This document shows, one piece after another, positions 22,876 through 35,301 of a stretch of DNA of 64,000 nucleotides. The notes beneath the pieces were generated by a model that saw only the letters and a list, made by a program, of their open reading frames with translations, made no database searches and was not told the origin of the DNA. The stretch covers positions 558,001-622,000 of the forward strand of contig JADANN010000098.1 in the NCBI GenBank assembly GCA_018806985.1, written 5' to 3'. The translations under genes and the position numbers were made by a program. The DNA comes from Angiostrongylus vasorum. Lineage: Eukaryota > Nematoda > Chromadorea > Rhabditida > Metastrongylidae. The stretch's first letter is position 1, and each line of letters opens with the position of its first letter.

Positions 22876-25800
22876 CAACTCCTGATTTTTTCGATATACT
22901 GACACATTGAACTGTTAACAACTTCCATTAAGGGCATTCCAAAGAAAAAACAGAATCGTGACCAGAGGGATCGAACTGAAGAATAAAAGTGGTTTAGCTA
23001 TTTTCCATTTCCTCACTCACATTATCTTGTAAATGAACTTGTAAGACTAACAGTGACTTTAGTCGGCATCACATCACCAAGACCAATTGTCGAAATTGAG
23101 ATGAACGAGAAGTAAAATGAAAGAAAGTAGTCTATTCCAATGCCTGGTGGCTTGGCCAGTTTATCGTAGATGAATATGAACGTCGTCATTCCCATCAGAT
23201 ATACTGGAAATGAATTACGTCATCTACGGTAGGTCTTAAGGTCAGCTAGTGCTTGTGGGCGTGACATACCGAACATGATGGCTACACACAAGAATACCGG
23301 CAGTGTTAACGTTCCACTGTCGGTGAGGTCGTGGTTTGAACGAACCTTCCTGAAGGATTTTGTCAAATAAAAGAGTTCACTTTACATGTTTGGACTTTTC
23401 TGGACACTTCACATTAATCAGTGCTGTTATCATTCTATTCCTCTATGTGTACATATTACCTAGTGGTTCTTTGTAATCGTTATCATCAACGATTAACTGG
23501 TGTTAATTGTTTACTTTCATTCACCTGTTTATTCGTTCTAATATTTTTTATTTCTTTATTTTATACGGACCATCTTCACATCCACTGTGCGATCCCAGCA
23601 GGGTCCCACATTCGATTCCTATCCACGCATCTGTCACCTACTAACGTCTTCCGATTTTACGTGTGGCTTCGGCTGCTGTTTGGAGATTTTCATTTCATGC
23701 TGAATGTCGTAGAATGCTGGTCGAGTAGATTCTCAATGGGATCCTCAGATAGCCAACCTAGAGCGTTCTTAATTGGATTGCCGAGAGTGATTTTTTCCCA
23801 GACAACTCCGGTAGCAATTTCTCGACCCCGAAGGGATGAGAGACTTAGGGGATCCCGGAGCGGGATCGAACCAGCACCGTGCTCGCGATGACCAGCATCA
23901 CTATCGCTGTGCTCTCCACTCCTATACTCGTCTAATGTAACTATAGCATCTTCCGTGGCAAATTGGACACGTGTTTTTGTAAATTATCATGTGTTAAGAA
24001 CGGCTTTTCACGGCTATGCCTAACATTACGTCTATAATTGTTCGTTTGTTATTTGTATACTTGTTTTATTTTTTCTTTTTTTTGTAGAATGTGAAAAATG
24101 GGAAAGAGGGGCGTTAAAAAACCTCTGTGGGGCAGAATAAAAGCTGGAAAGGATATCCATTAGGTGCAATGCAATTTGTCTGTATCACATTGTGTCGATT
24201 TCAGCACGTCTTCCACTCGAATTGCTCTCTCGCACCCACCACCTACAAGAATGTTCCAACTTCTTTGCTTTTGGTTCCGAGTGCTGCCTCAAGACTTTCT
24301 GACTTTGTCAAAAATTTCAGTGAATGCTTGTTGAGCCGATATTCTCCCCCTCTTAAGGTAATTGTGCTAGGATGTTCCTAGGTGGAAAAGTAGTGGTGAG
24401 CCAGTCGCACACAAGTTTGCTAAGAACTTCACGAAATTGGAGACCTTGAAGAGATGAGAACTTTTGTGGGTCCAGTGTGTATTCGAACAGGCAACTGGGC
24501 AATATGGGCCGTCTGCGTTATAAATGGCACTTCTGCTATTGCGCTGCCTGTTCCCTTGAATCAGTCTATGTTTTTTCACTTGGGTACTTGAGTGGCCTGT
24601 ATTTTCTGGTAGCGCGGGCCGTAGCGCAATTTCCATTGGTTTACCTCTCGGAGAAACGTCGCCCATGGTGGTGGTCAACTTCGAATATACAGACGTTCCT
24701 AAGGCATGGTCCAGAATTTGTTCCCACCGGCGAATGGCGATGGTGGACATTAGCCACGAACACGTCCACGTATCGTTTGGGTGGTCGTCCAAGAAGAAGC
24801 TTGGATTCAGTTGGAATCAACTCCACTTGTTTTCCACTGGAATCCACTTGTTTTCGTTTATTTGTTACCATTTCTCTTTATGGTGTGACCGGCCTCTCTG
24901 TGTTTCGCTGTTGATGTACATTCTCCTATATCCCAAACGTGGGATAGTCATCGAGGATTTGAGCTGCTATTTCGGCTGGATGTTGCGAGCGTTACTTAAA
25001 TTCCAGAAGACATCGTTGAAGCGCTCTGTGAGTGAGGCTCAGATTTCTTGACGTAGTTGAAGTATCAACCCACGTTTCTGCTGCATAGCAGAGCGCTGGT
25101 AGGACTGTTGAATCGAAAAGGCGAGCCTGGAGTTTTGAGTCCATCAGTTGGTAGGTGGCTTCTTCAAGACACTAGAATGCGGTTCAAGCTGGTCTCCTTC
25201 TCTCCAATTCTTCCTTCATATTGTTCTCCACGTTCATTGATCGGCAAGGTATTTGGTCCCCAGAAATCAGAGAATCATCCAGTTCGTTCGCCTTAGCGTC
25301 ATGTGTTTTTTCAAGAACTGGGGGTTTTTTCTGATTTATGCGTGGTCCGATCTTTCTTCCCGCTTCGTTGAGCTCATTGATTATTGTTTCTGCTTTGGTG
25401 GTACTTCTTGAAAAGATGCGGACATCATTCGCGAAGCGAAGATTTGATAAGAATTTCTATTCTGTCTTTCTCTTTGTCTTTGTACGTCTTTTTCCATCCT
25501 AGTCGATCGATTTCATTATCCACTGCAACGAGGCTTTGAAGATATTCTGTCGCTCTATGGAACCTCTTTTCTAATGAGTGTAATAGGGAAGACGATCGAA
25601 AAGCTGTATTTTCTTAACGCAGTTCCGATCACAGTCAGAAAGAATTTTAATTTGGCAGGGGGATCATTCATTCGTTGACGAATGTTGGTAGAACTGCTTT
25701 TGTTTCGACGCTGCCAAACGCTTTCTCATCGTCGATAAATGTAGATGACACACCGGAGACTTCTGTGACTCTGGACATGTTCGAGCGTGGGCATACAACA

Positions 25801-28800
25801 GAATCCATGTCAGAATTTTGCTTGCTCAAGTGGTTGTGCTTCACCGAAGTTCTTCGAAATCCACGAAAAGATAATATCTTCGTAAATAGCTTGTATATTA
25901 CACTTAACAAGAACTTTGGGCGGTAGTTACGAAGAGCCCTTCGGTCACCCAGGATGCTGGTGCGCGAAACCCTCCAGTAGTCTGGAATTTTTTCCTCTTT
26001 GAATGCGAGATGAAATATGGGTCTCGAGAAGTACATGTAGATTGTGGCTCCCAGCTCTGAGGAAGGAGAAAGTGATTTTTATCGGGTGTTAGAGCAGTAC
26101 CGTTTTTTATGCATTTCGTCGCAGCTCAAGTCTCAAGGAAAAAAATTCCAGGAGGCTTTTCTCTGGCGGGGACTTTAGGGTACGAAACAGGGCTTATGGA
26201 ACAGAAAAAGCTTGTTGTGAACCATTTTCTCTATTAGATCCGTATAATTACGAGAAGTTTTAACTTTCCCATATCCGTTAATCAGGATTTTGAAACGAAA
26301 TATTATAATTGCATTAGTCCCAACATTTATTCATACTGGTTTTTTTTCTGTGCTGCTTCTAAAAGGCTCTTATGGTATGCTCAGATGTAAATCCTACTGC
26401 AAAGACCTTCTACAGTCGGCACTTATTCTTAGCTGTCCATTATATGTGAACTATTGCAGATCTCTTTTCATTTCATCAGATCATTAGTCTCCTCTTTACG
26501 CGCAGTTTCCTAGTTGTAATTGAGGTTCCAGCCGATGTTCTTGGTTGCAGAACCGAGGCAAATTCAGCACAATTTTTAAGTCTGCCGATAAGCATCGCGT
26601 AGCCTTCGGTCGGATCTTCCTTAATTTGTTAACCACCTTACACCTTAATCTGTACTACCCAAATATTGCAGGAATATTTTTTTTATGTAAACTTGTACTT
26701 TCAGTAAAGAAAATTTGTGTAGCCTTCAATAACAAAAAATTGAGTCAGCTACAACTCTCGAAAGGTGACATGGGGTTGAATATTATTTCTTCTATTACAT
26801 TATAGAAGAACGAAACCTAATTTCTGCATGGAGATAGAGACGAATGCTCGCAGGTTTTCCGTTACTGGTAAGGCAAGCTGGAGCAGATTTCTTCCAGATG
26901 GTTCAAGAATATCCCCACGCCTATTTCTGAAAGCCAAATAGGAAAGCATGGAAATTTCAGATGCTCATGACGAGGGGTTTTTTTATACATTGTGGTAGAT
27001 TAAGTAATTGAAATATGACCGGTATTGAGCACAATAATCCCAGCAGAGCTGGTTTGTAACTTACCTCCATAGCGTGATGGCCTTCGTGTACAAACTAATC
27101 AGCACATCTGTTGTCCAATTTCCCAGTTGTCGAATGACAACAAAGGTTAACGGAACAAAAAACAAATCCGTAAACGATTGTAAAAAGACATGCCAAGGAC
27201 CGAACCAGGAGCTATCGAACCTGCAGAGATGTTGCTCAGAACAATAACTTAAAAGAGCGATGAACAGCAAAAACATACCGTAACCCGTGGTGGTGAAAAC
27301 ATTCATTGAGAAAAAAAAGCTACTTCCGAATGTCCACATCATGTTGTTATTTGGATCTTCATCCTTAAAGAAAGTGCTGCCGACATAGGCAGATTCTTGT
27401 TTAAGCAATGTTTTGTAGGTGGTCTGAAGAATAGTTTGTGAGAATGAAGCTAACTCTGTTGGAGTCTTAATAAGGAGTTAAAGATTAAACTGTGGTCTTA
27501 ATGCAAATTCGATTCAATCAATTTCTATAGCTCCTACATTTTTGGTCACAGTAGTACTATTTCTTTCTGGCTAGTCCGAATTTCGCATATGCTATTAATC
27601 GCACAGTTTCGGACTTATTTAGTAAAAGAATCAGCCTAATAAGCAAGATTGAGCCGACTTCCATAATTAAAAAAATGGTTTCATCGAAGGAAAAACCTGG
27701 ACCTAGAAGTCCAATGTTTACTGCCTTCGTTATGACTCTGAGCCTACAGTTTATGGCTGCAACATTTCAATACCCGCCTTTCTCTTCGCTGGAAAAGCAG
27801 AGCGCTTAGTTTCCGGTTCTTGCTCATTAAACACCAATGCTAATTGTCATTTCCCATAACACTTTTCTTTGTTTGGAACAGAGTTTGGTATTGTTACTAC
27901 CTCCTTCGTGGAATGCTGTTGACTACACGGCTCTTTGAGTCCTCATTATCACCATTCTTTGTGCTAGTCGTCAAATGTCCAACTGCCCCAAAATAAATGG
28001 TAGTAGATAACGTTTTTGGCATTGGTCATTCCCTGAGGGATGCGTCAAACTTTTGGTTTCCTCAATTATCGCTTTAGGTGATTGAATGCATATATGACCA
28101 GTGACTTGCATTGACCTATTGATGTGTCTAGACAGTGATGCTATCCTCCCAGGCAAGTCTTGTACCAATCTACTAACCCTCGAACGAAGAAGGGCTTCGT
28201 GAGCTCACTGCGCGAGATTGAACCAGTGACCACATGTGTATTGCAAAATATCTACAACCACTGCGCTACATACATCCCCTTTGGGTCGAGTTAACTAATC
28301 AAATTCTCTTATGATGACTGCCGATGAGGTCACGATATTAGGACACGGTGCATTTACTCTGCACAGCTTTCATGAACTGCTTATTGTTATTCCGAGAGTG
28401 AGAAGCTCTTAGATTTCAGCTCTCAGCTCTGCGTTCTTAGCTCTTAGCTCACAGGTAGAAGAACTAACCTTCAAGTATGCTGCAATGTCTTGAACTATTA
28501 CCGTACGTTTTGGATTATTGAGTACTGTCATCATATGTCTGGCAATGTCTAAAATTGTTTCTTCAAGTGCTGCTTTACGAATGGCAACCATCTGGAATAC
28601 TTTTTTAAAAAGCTTCAGAAAAGTGGCGCTCTCGCCCAACAAACTTTTAAGATAAAGTTGTAATCCACAAAGAAACAAAGAAAAGTAGGAATTAAGGCAC
28701 TTATTTGCGAGATATAGGGGCCTAACTTTTTTAACACTAATCAAAAGAAATTTTCAGCCAAATCATGATTTTCGCCTCGATGCCCCCACTGAGGTCTTTC

Positions 28801-29011
28801 TGATATTAGAAAAGGTCTAAAAGGAAAGGTTGTATAAGTGTTATTAATTAATATTTTTCTTTCTCACCTTACGTTCATAACTAGACTCAATGACATAGAA
28901 AACAGTAGCACCAAGAAGAGTGTAGGATAAAACGAGCAGCAGTAAAAAAGATGTGCTGAAATCCCAACATTCGTGTGTCGTGCAGCGTGTCCAAAAATCC
29001 ACGACCCAATC
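22876..29011 (-). CDS. Two-pore-domain (TWK/K2P) potassium channel
   Basis: Minus-strand exons: 29011-28868 (TM1, FLLLLVLSYTLLGATVFYVI), 28591-28469, 27423-27279 (first pore, SFFFSMNVFTTTGYG), 27220-27065 (TM2, ending VPLTFVVIRQLGNW), 23349-23270 (TM3, SGTLTLPVFLCVAIMF), 23203-23052 (second pore, FYFSFISISTIGLGD) and 22975-22876 (TM4, GMPLMEVVN). GT-AG junctions agree in phase up to the P2 exon. Filters GYG and GLG fit a K+ leak channel of the nematode TWK group in the plasma membrane. The TM2 exon is read in three frames, each change next to a T run (TTTTT, TTTTTT), and the TM4 exon has a similar break at a T6 run. This is either sequencing error or a decaying gene. N-terminal and C-terminal exons were not found; introns of 3.7 and 1.0 kb are repeat-bearing. 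Confidence 0.85.
23590..23925 (-). mobile_element. SINE-2
   Basis: Reverse copy of the 9541 element: tail ATCTTCACATCCACTGTGCG at the left, body CTCAGATAGCC and CCCCGAAGGGATGAGAG, and tRNA-like head at the right (GGGATCGAACCAGCACC...CTATCGCTGTGCTCTCCAC). It lies in the large intron of the K2P gene. Confidence 0.8.
24640..26040 (-). mobile_element. LINE-B (RTE/CR1-like), degenerate
   Basis: On the minus strand from 26036: IPDYWRVSRTSI, LRNYRPKFLLSVIYKLFTKI and FIDDEKAFGSVETKAVL (reverse transcriptase fingers and palm). Further on LRFANDVRIFSRSTTKAET (catalytic FADD is FAND), GRKIGPRINQKKT, and near 24800 GRPPKRYVDVFVANVHH. Broken by many frameshifts. It sits in the same intron as the SINE-2 at 23590, antisense-free relative to the K2P gene (same strand). 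A half hammerhead motif at 26053 on the plus strand borders its 5' end. Confidence 0.8.
26060..27060. other. K2P intron, nothing recognised
   Basis: Rest of the 3.7-kb intron of the channel gene. No coding exon or recognised element. Confidence 0.35.
27985..28290 (-). mobile_element. SINE-1
   Basis: Reverse copy of the tRNA-derived SINE-1: body ATCCTCCCAGGCAAGTCTTG and a head ending GAGATTGAACCAGTG...CCACTGCGCTAC, which on the minus strand gives a B box and an A box. It lies in the K2P intron between the 28469 and 27423 exons. Confidence 0.7.
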
Positions 29012-29089
29012 CTGCAAGTGGGTTACGGTACGACAGATACGAGGTGGCGAACCACATGAATAAGTCATAAAGACAACTTTGCTCACGTG

Positions 29090-29455
29090 AAAAAGTGCGA
29101 CTTTTTATCAGCTTTTCTGCAGTGATTTTGAATTGCTAAGTAATGGTCGCAGTAGGAGACGTTGTCGCCTAAACATTATCTGTCTTTTTTCCTTTTATTT
29201 TTCCTCGCTTTATTATTTCTAAAGTTCCTTAAAGAAATTAAGTATGGATGCTGCACCGTTTAACCTAATTCAAAACTAATTAGCCGTTCAACGTCTTGCT
29301 GTTAAGTTTTTCCCGTTTAATTTAAAAACAGTGTTAATTTTTATTTACAAAAGTTTGGAATCTCTCACCTGCAGCACAAGGTGTCATGGCGTCTTATGAA
29401 ATTAGTAAAGTATCGGAGAACTTGTATATTGCTTAACTAGTATAACATTCCTCTC
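29090..29455. other. Upstream of K2P TM1 exon
   Basis: No further upstream coding exon was recognised; the true N-terminal exon may lie further upstream. Confidence 0.3.
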
Positions 29456-29457
29456 AA

Positions 29458-29820
29458 CGGTTTACCTGCTCATCGTAGATGGGAGATGTTTCTGGGTGTC
29501 GAGCTGCGATTTGTGGTGGGCGGGATTCATTGCAACTGCAGAGCCTCCCAAGCTGAATAGTCTGGCGTTTCCATAAGGAAGCCCAGCAAAGAGTAAACCA
29601 ATACCAGGATCCACCACCGTCCTGGTATCAAATTCGCATTTTGGCGAATCTTCCTTTGATCCACAAAGGCTGCGACTGCCTGTGACGGCGACCTGGGACA
29701 GACTTTAGCTACGCTGACCTTGGGAGCCCAGAAATCACAATGGCTAAACCAGCAGAACTTCGGAAAAATGGAAATTATGAAGGCCTACACAACCATTGAG
29801 GACGGGCCATCCAATCATCT
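29458..29820 (+). mobile_element. HR1 SINE-like repeat
   Basis: Diverged copy: GGTTTACCTGCTCATCG at the left, GGAGTAAACCAATACCAGGA in the body, GGACGGGCCATCCAA at the tail. Directly followed by an opposite-strand SINE-2. Confidence 0.8.
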
Positions 29821-29849
29821 AAGTATCTAAATCTAATTTTATTTTTAAG

Positions 29850-30205
29850 CCATCCGTCTTTCACATCCGTTGTGCGGATTCCAGCACTTTGTGCATTCTA
29901 CTCGCACCCACAGGTTTATTATCCATCAAGGTTCTTCGGCTTAGGCGTGTGGATTCTGCTGCTGCTAGATGACTTTCCTTTCGTCATGAATGTTGTTGAA
30001 TGTTGCTCGAGTCGCTTCCTCGTGGTTGTCTGATAGCCGGGCAAGACCATTCCCACTTGGATTGCAGAGTGTGAGCTTTTTCCTAGATAAGTCCGATTCC
30101 AGTTTCCCGACGGTGATGGCAACACACTTGGTTAACCGGCGAGAGATTGAACCAGCATCGTGCACCCGATGATCTGCATTACAACCACTGCAACACCCGC
30201 TTTTC
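29850..30205 (-). mobile_element. SINE-2, diverged
   Basis: Left end TTTCACATCCGTTGTGCGG (3' tail) and right end GAGATTGAACCAGCATC...ACCACTGCAACACC (tRNA-like head on the minus strand). Same length and order as the 9541 copy. Confidence 0.7.
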
Positions 30206-30639
30206 AATACAATATACCAGATTTTAACAAATGTGTCATTTTAGAGTACTAGCTTGTTTATGAATCGTACATTATTCATACTGCATAATAGCGAAAATCG
30301 CTTAGATAAGGAAGGTATAATCTCTGCGTCTTGCAGCATTCAGTATGGGTTCTGCGACGATTAACCGGATTTTGTCCCGACAACGTAGCATAAAAACTGT
30401 CATTAGTATTAGTGAAGAGTAGCTGATGATTCTCCCTTCCGAGTAAAGCGAAGAATATGAATAACATGCGGTCACATGCGAGACCATCCAGCGAAAAAAA
30501 TTAGCCGTGGTCAATAATGGGTTAAAATCAGAATAAAATTACATAAAGGCGTTAAAAAATCCAAGGAAAGGCAACATATGACACTTCCTTCCATCTAAAG
30601 AAAGGAGAGGAGATGGATGTTTATTTAATCGTCGAAAAG

Positions 30640-30860
30640 ACAGTGTTTTTTTCTTAACCTATTAAATACTAGCTGACGTTTCCGCGGTGTCGTCTTCTTG
30701 AGAGCCTTGAATGGTCAATTTTACATGCAATCTTCTAGGCCAAACAAGTTCATAACCCAAGCAGAAAAAAACTCAACATATAAATTTCGTTCGTAGTACT
30801 AAACAGCCTTTTTTTAAACATTCAGCCCTTTGTTCCCTATAATTCATCCGGTTATTGTTA
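30640..30860 (-). mobile_element. Penelope 3' end fragment
   Basis: Minus-strand PLE terminal region recognised by the hammerhead-like motif at 30705-30671 and the TCTAGGCCAAAC block shared with 41610. The coding part of a PLE in the same orientation resumes at 33880-33595, beyond LINE-A. Confidence 0.55.
30671..30705 (-). ncRNA. Hammerhead-like motif, decayed
   Basis: Minus strand: GGCT-CTCAAGA-AGACGACACCGCG-GAAA-CGTC-AGCT. Core G5 is C (CTCAAGA), and stem II is not convincing. Probably inactive. Confidence 0.4.
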
Positions 30861-30899
30861 GAGACCAGCTGCAGAGTCTTATATGGGTGAGGAATGAGC

Positions 30900-33592
30900 C
30901 TGGGTCATGCGAAAAAAATCAGCTGAGCTAAGGGGCAAGGTCTTGCTTGGGCGCTCCTGTCTACTGTTCGTTTTTCAATTTTTGAAATTAATGCATAACA
31001 CTTCCACGGATCACCCTCATATGAGGGATCCCGATAGCCAGATAGTCGCGAGGACACGTGGAGCGTCCCTAGGTGGCAGATGGGAGGTTAATCGCGGACC
31101 AAAAGCGACCTTAGCTTCCCTGAGACGCAGGTAGATCCAGGGGATGGACTTCCTGTTTCTGCTGCGCCGATTTGGCACATACTTTCTATATTTACGAGGC
31201 GTATTCATGCACGCGAGTGTGGGTACGTTCTAGTTTATGCAGATTGTATTCTACGAGTCAATTCGGCCAAAAGCCTGCAATCAACTGACAGAGAAGTATT
31301 TGGGGGGCCGGTTACAAGTCGCCTCCAACAAATAGGGCTCCATGTTCACTCTGGAAGAGCCTGGTAGGCTACCCGTGAGTATACCGAGCCCACACGTTTA
31401 GAGCCCAGCAAGCTATATGTCGGTATCAAAAGCTAAAAACAGGAAAAGAAACAGGCCTCATTCCCCCTGACCCTGAAAGAGCCCCCAATTCGGCAACGTT
31501 GGGTAGGGACGAGTACGGAATGACTTGCTCATGCAAGCAAGAAGGGGTTAGAACGACGTCATCGGCCTGGTCGAGATAAGATGATGCCACCCATTGAACT
31601 CCTACTATGACATCGTAGAAGAAGTGTTCCTCGGAACATGCGACGGTAGAGGAGTTGGCGGCGTCGGCGTTCTCGTCAACACGAGTTTGTCCATGAACAA
31701 CGATTCATTCGAACAACTTAGTATCCGAATAGGACGCTTACGATTAAAAAGATGTGGATCAATTCCGGCCTTGACAATCTTCGCCGTTTATGCGCCAACA
31801 TCAAACCATGAAGAAGAAGAAGTCGAAGCGTTCTATATGGACATGGAGAAGTTCTGCAGAGAAGACCACACATTCTCCAAGGTCATCATTGGAGATTTCA
31901 ACGCCAAGATTGGACCAAGAAGAATGTCTGAAGAACGTCACATTGGGGGGACCCACGGATTAGAATGGAACGAACAAGGCGAGCGGCTTCGTGGGCTGAT
32001 CACGACGACCAAGATCATACATGGTAACTCGCAATTCCAGAAGCCCCCACCCTCAACGCTGGACGTGGGAGTCTCGCAATGGAGAGTACCATAACGAAAG
32101 CTCTAACCGACATCGCTGTTGTCCCAAAATTCTACACAGGATACGACCATCGCCTCCTTCCTGCAAGATTCCACTTCTCGCGGAAAGGATAGAAAGCCGC
32201 TAAATTCAAAAAACGAAGTCCCAAAGCTACCATCAGCTGGAACTTATTCAATCTATTAGTCGGCAGCTGGGAAGATGTCGTTGTCGATAACATCGACGAA
32301 GAATACGATCGGCTCATTAAAAAACATCTTCACGCTAGCGTTATGAAAGCTGAGAGTTCGAAAGTCACCAAGAGACGTCTGTCTCCAGAAACACTCGACA
32401 GTCAATCGCGAACTAACGTCCGGACTTGCAAAACAATGCAGACAGACTATAAAAAAAGATCTTAAAGAGAGATGAGCAGCAGTAATGGTCGCAGCTGCAG
32501 GGGCTGGGAAAAGCATTCGCAAAACCTACCGAGGCTTCGCTAATTACAAGACGAAGATGATTGCACTCCGACGTCCAGACCTAACAGTTACAGTGTCCAG
32601 AAAGGCAATGAAGAAAATCATTCACGTATAGTACTCAGATCTCTTCGATAGCCACATCCACCTTCCGTCATATGAAATAAAGGAGGATGGGTACGTTGTA
32701 CCACTGGTTCTCCCTTCCGAAAGCCAACATACCACATCCACAAGATAACAAGACTCATTGAAGTTTCGCGAGAGTACAAAAGATCGCTCTGCCTCACTTT
32801 CATCGATTTATGAGATAGAAGCAGTGATGGAAGCCGTTGACAGTCAAGGAGGCCCTACTCAGAACATAAAAATTCTTCGTGAGCTGTACAAAAAATTTCG
32901 CAACCAAGATATCACCATTCCACAACGATATTAACATTGAAGTCAAAGAGGAGTATATCTATCTAGGGTCGGGAAATCAATATGATAAACGACCTAGCTC
33001 CAGAGCTGAGCAGAAGGAAACGAGAGACCAGGAGAAGTATCAAGAGCATCGAGGATGTAGTGAAGAGAACAACGAACACCCGGCTCGACTCTGTGCTTAC
33101 CTTTTCGACTCAATGATACGTATGCGTCAGAAACCTGGTCGGTGCGTAAGCAGGATGAAAAAATCACTCAATTGAACGCGCAGTCGGAAGGACGGTGCTA
33201 GGAGTATCCCGTTTCACACAAATAAGGGGAAGGGATCCGAAGCTCCGACCCGCGTCAACGATCAGAAACCAAAGATGCCGTTCTGTACGCCGAACAGTTG
33301 AAGATAAGCTGAGCCGGACACGTAATGCGTATAAATGACAACCGATGGACATGAGCCGTTAGTGACTGGATTCCTCGAGATGTTAAACGCATTGCAGGAA
33401 GACCACCGACTCGATGATCAGAGTTCGTCACGAAAAGCCTAGAAGAAAGATATGATGCTTGACGAGTCCCTGGAACAAGCAGAACCCACTGAGCTGCTCT
33501 TGCACGCGACAGGGGAAAAATGGAAGATTTACTGGCGCCCGCTCGAGTCATTCGACGATCAACGGGACTACAGGTAATACAGGTGAATCCAT
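30900..33592 (+). mobile_element. LINE-A with two internal deletions
   Basis: About 500 bp of GC-richer 5' sequence is followed by an endonuclease domain from about 31500 ([68 protein letters not shown]). The reverse transcriptase is gutted: sequence jumps near 32730 from LPSE to the HIH region, and near 32950 from INIEVK to YIYLGSG, removing several hundred bases including the catalytic palm. The C-terminal part and the same 3' end as the 12738 copy follow. Can only move, if at all, with help from another copy. Confidence 0.85.
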
Positions 33593-33594
33593 AA

Positions 33595-33880
33595 CGCTTC
33601 AAGGGTTTTAAGTGCTGATATTTTGATTATTGTGAAGGAATAGTAACTTTCACTTCAACATCTTCATTACGCACACCTGCATCATATGCGTGGAGTGTTT
33701 TTTTTACTTTAAGTTTCCCAACAAGGTATTCTTCTATGCAACCGCTGAGTGCTTTATCTATATCTCCGAGCCATTCGTTCTTTATATGAAACCAGATAAA
33801 CCGCACCCGAACTCACAAAATCACCGTCTGTACCTTTAGGGCATAGTAGGTTAGTTAATGAGGTTAGTAGAAAGTGATTC
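33595..33880 (-). mobile_element. Penelope GIY-YIG fragment
   Basis: Begins with AACGCTTCAAGG (compare AACGCTTCAAGA at 7785) and includes AAATCACCGTCTG...CTTTAGGGCATA, matching the region before the nuclease domain in other copies. Strongly decayed. It joins the 3' end of LINE-A directly. Confidence 0.5.
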
Positions 33881-33889
33881 CTACGATTT

Positions 33890-34370
33890 GCTACGTAACG
33901 TCGAAAGCCTTTTGTTTTTAATTTAAACATAGGTCTCTATCGAAACTAATAAAAGATTATGAATATTACGGTTTTGCCACTTTTCTTACTAGTTTCATTA
34001 AAACACAAAGCATAAGAATTTAGAAACCCTTACTTTTCCTGTGTTTCGGTAGATCCTTTTCACTGTTCGACTGTGGGACGACTAGTGTTGTGTCCATGAT
34101 TTGCAGATGGTTCTCAGTTGGTGATGGTACGGTCATGCCAACGTCAACGTTGAAGATAAAATAAGATATCATTCGGATTTTTATCGACCCAAAAAATTGC
34201 ATTCAATAGCTAAAAATTGTGTCAGTTAAAATATAGCGGGTTAGGAGGGAAGAAGATAAACTGCAAACTAAAAAAAGATGACAAGTGCCAAACTCGTTGC
34301 TGCAAATAGTGGATATTGCTGAAGTGTTGCGTGTGCATGGATGAACAGCATCTGAAACGAAGACATTTTT
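33890..34370 (-). other. Possible 5' exon of unknown gene
   Basis: On the minus strand, ATG at about 34140 opens MTVPSPTENHLQIMDTT and runs to a strong donor-like AAAAGTAAGG near 34038. It could be a cytoplasmic N-terminal exon of the K2P gene, which lies downstream on the same strand, but its phase does not match the TM1 exon directly. Nothing else is recognised in this stretch. Confidence 0.2.
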
Positions 34371-35189
34371 AAAGATTTTTAAGCCCTTCTGGGATCAGAA
34401 CTTTTAGCTGCATTTTTAGATTTGACAGCAACTAAAGTAGCTGACCGTCTAGAAAAAAGAACATAGGCTTCCAGTGGGGAAAAATTGGAGGGGGTTACCT
34501 TCGCGCTAATGGATTTTGCTTGACACGGGCTCAATTTAAACCTTGAATTTTCTTGCACTGCCTTCACTAAAAAAGAAAGGACAATGGCGCTACGTTTGTT
34601 CTATCATACAAGTCTCTCTGTAAGACAATAAAGTTGTTGACTCTAGCAAAATCTTTCTAGAATGTTATCTCACATTTACTTTTGTATAACTTTAACTGGT
34701 TTACTGCAGGGAAACAATTGGACAGGAAAGCGTGTAGACTGTAAGTAATGAATTTCACAGCTAAGAATGGTGAGGATGGAGTGGCAGAATCTCCTGAACG
34801 CCAAGGGGATGTTCCTTCGCTCATTTATTTTGGCTTCTTCACGTACTTGTGCACCATCGCCCTCTCAGAAATAAAAAGCACTTTTCGCTGAGAGAACTAT
34901 TCGGGCGATGAGAGAGGTCGTCCTGTACCAAATTCTTATCAGATGAACATAAAGCAGCTTCACTTACGGTCTTTCGTGGCTTTGGCGGAACTCACAGAGA
35001 AAAGTCGACAATAGCGGAACATGCCTCCACCATGCTCTAAAAACTTACTGTTCCTTCCAAAGTCTTGTCCAGGAAGTTCATTGATCATTAAATCATTGCT
35101 TAGAAACTTTTCATGACATATCTCGCTTTCTGCTTCTTTAATTGATCACAAATTCACAAAAGAATAATGAATATTGAAAAATTTAAAGA

Positions 35190-35301
35190 GACGGTATGGA
35201 GTATTAAGATCATTTCAAAACCAATGAGTAAAATGGCTCACGAGGACCGAAGGAGACGCAGGAACGTCGTTGGTATCGTTGGTGTCGATGGCACCATTGT
35301 C
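35190..35301 (+). CDS. Possible orphan exon
   Basis: Open frame MSKMAHEDRRRRRNVVGIV ending at VDGTIV directly before a good donor (GTCGTAAGTC). Another protein-like frame (LTVRLHGKTISTVNVTVES) follows at 35535-35640, but no acceptor joins them cleanly and neither is recognised. Could be part of an unidentified gene in 34.5-36.2 kb. Confidence 0.2.

Noticed and set aside
26050..26085. Hammerhead motif (GCTCTGAGGAAGG)
   Set aside because: Only the first half is present; no GAAA box or 3' stem I strand follows.
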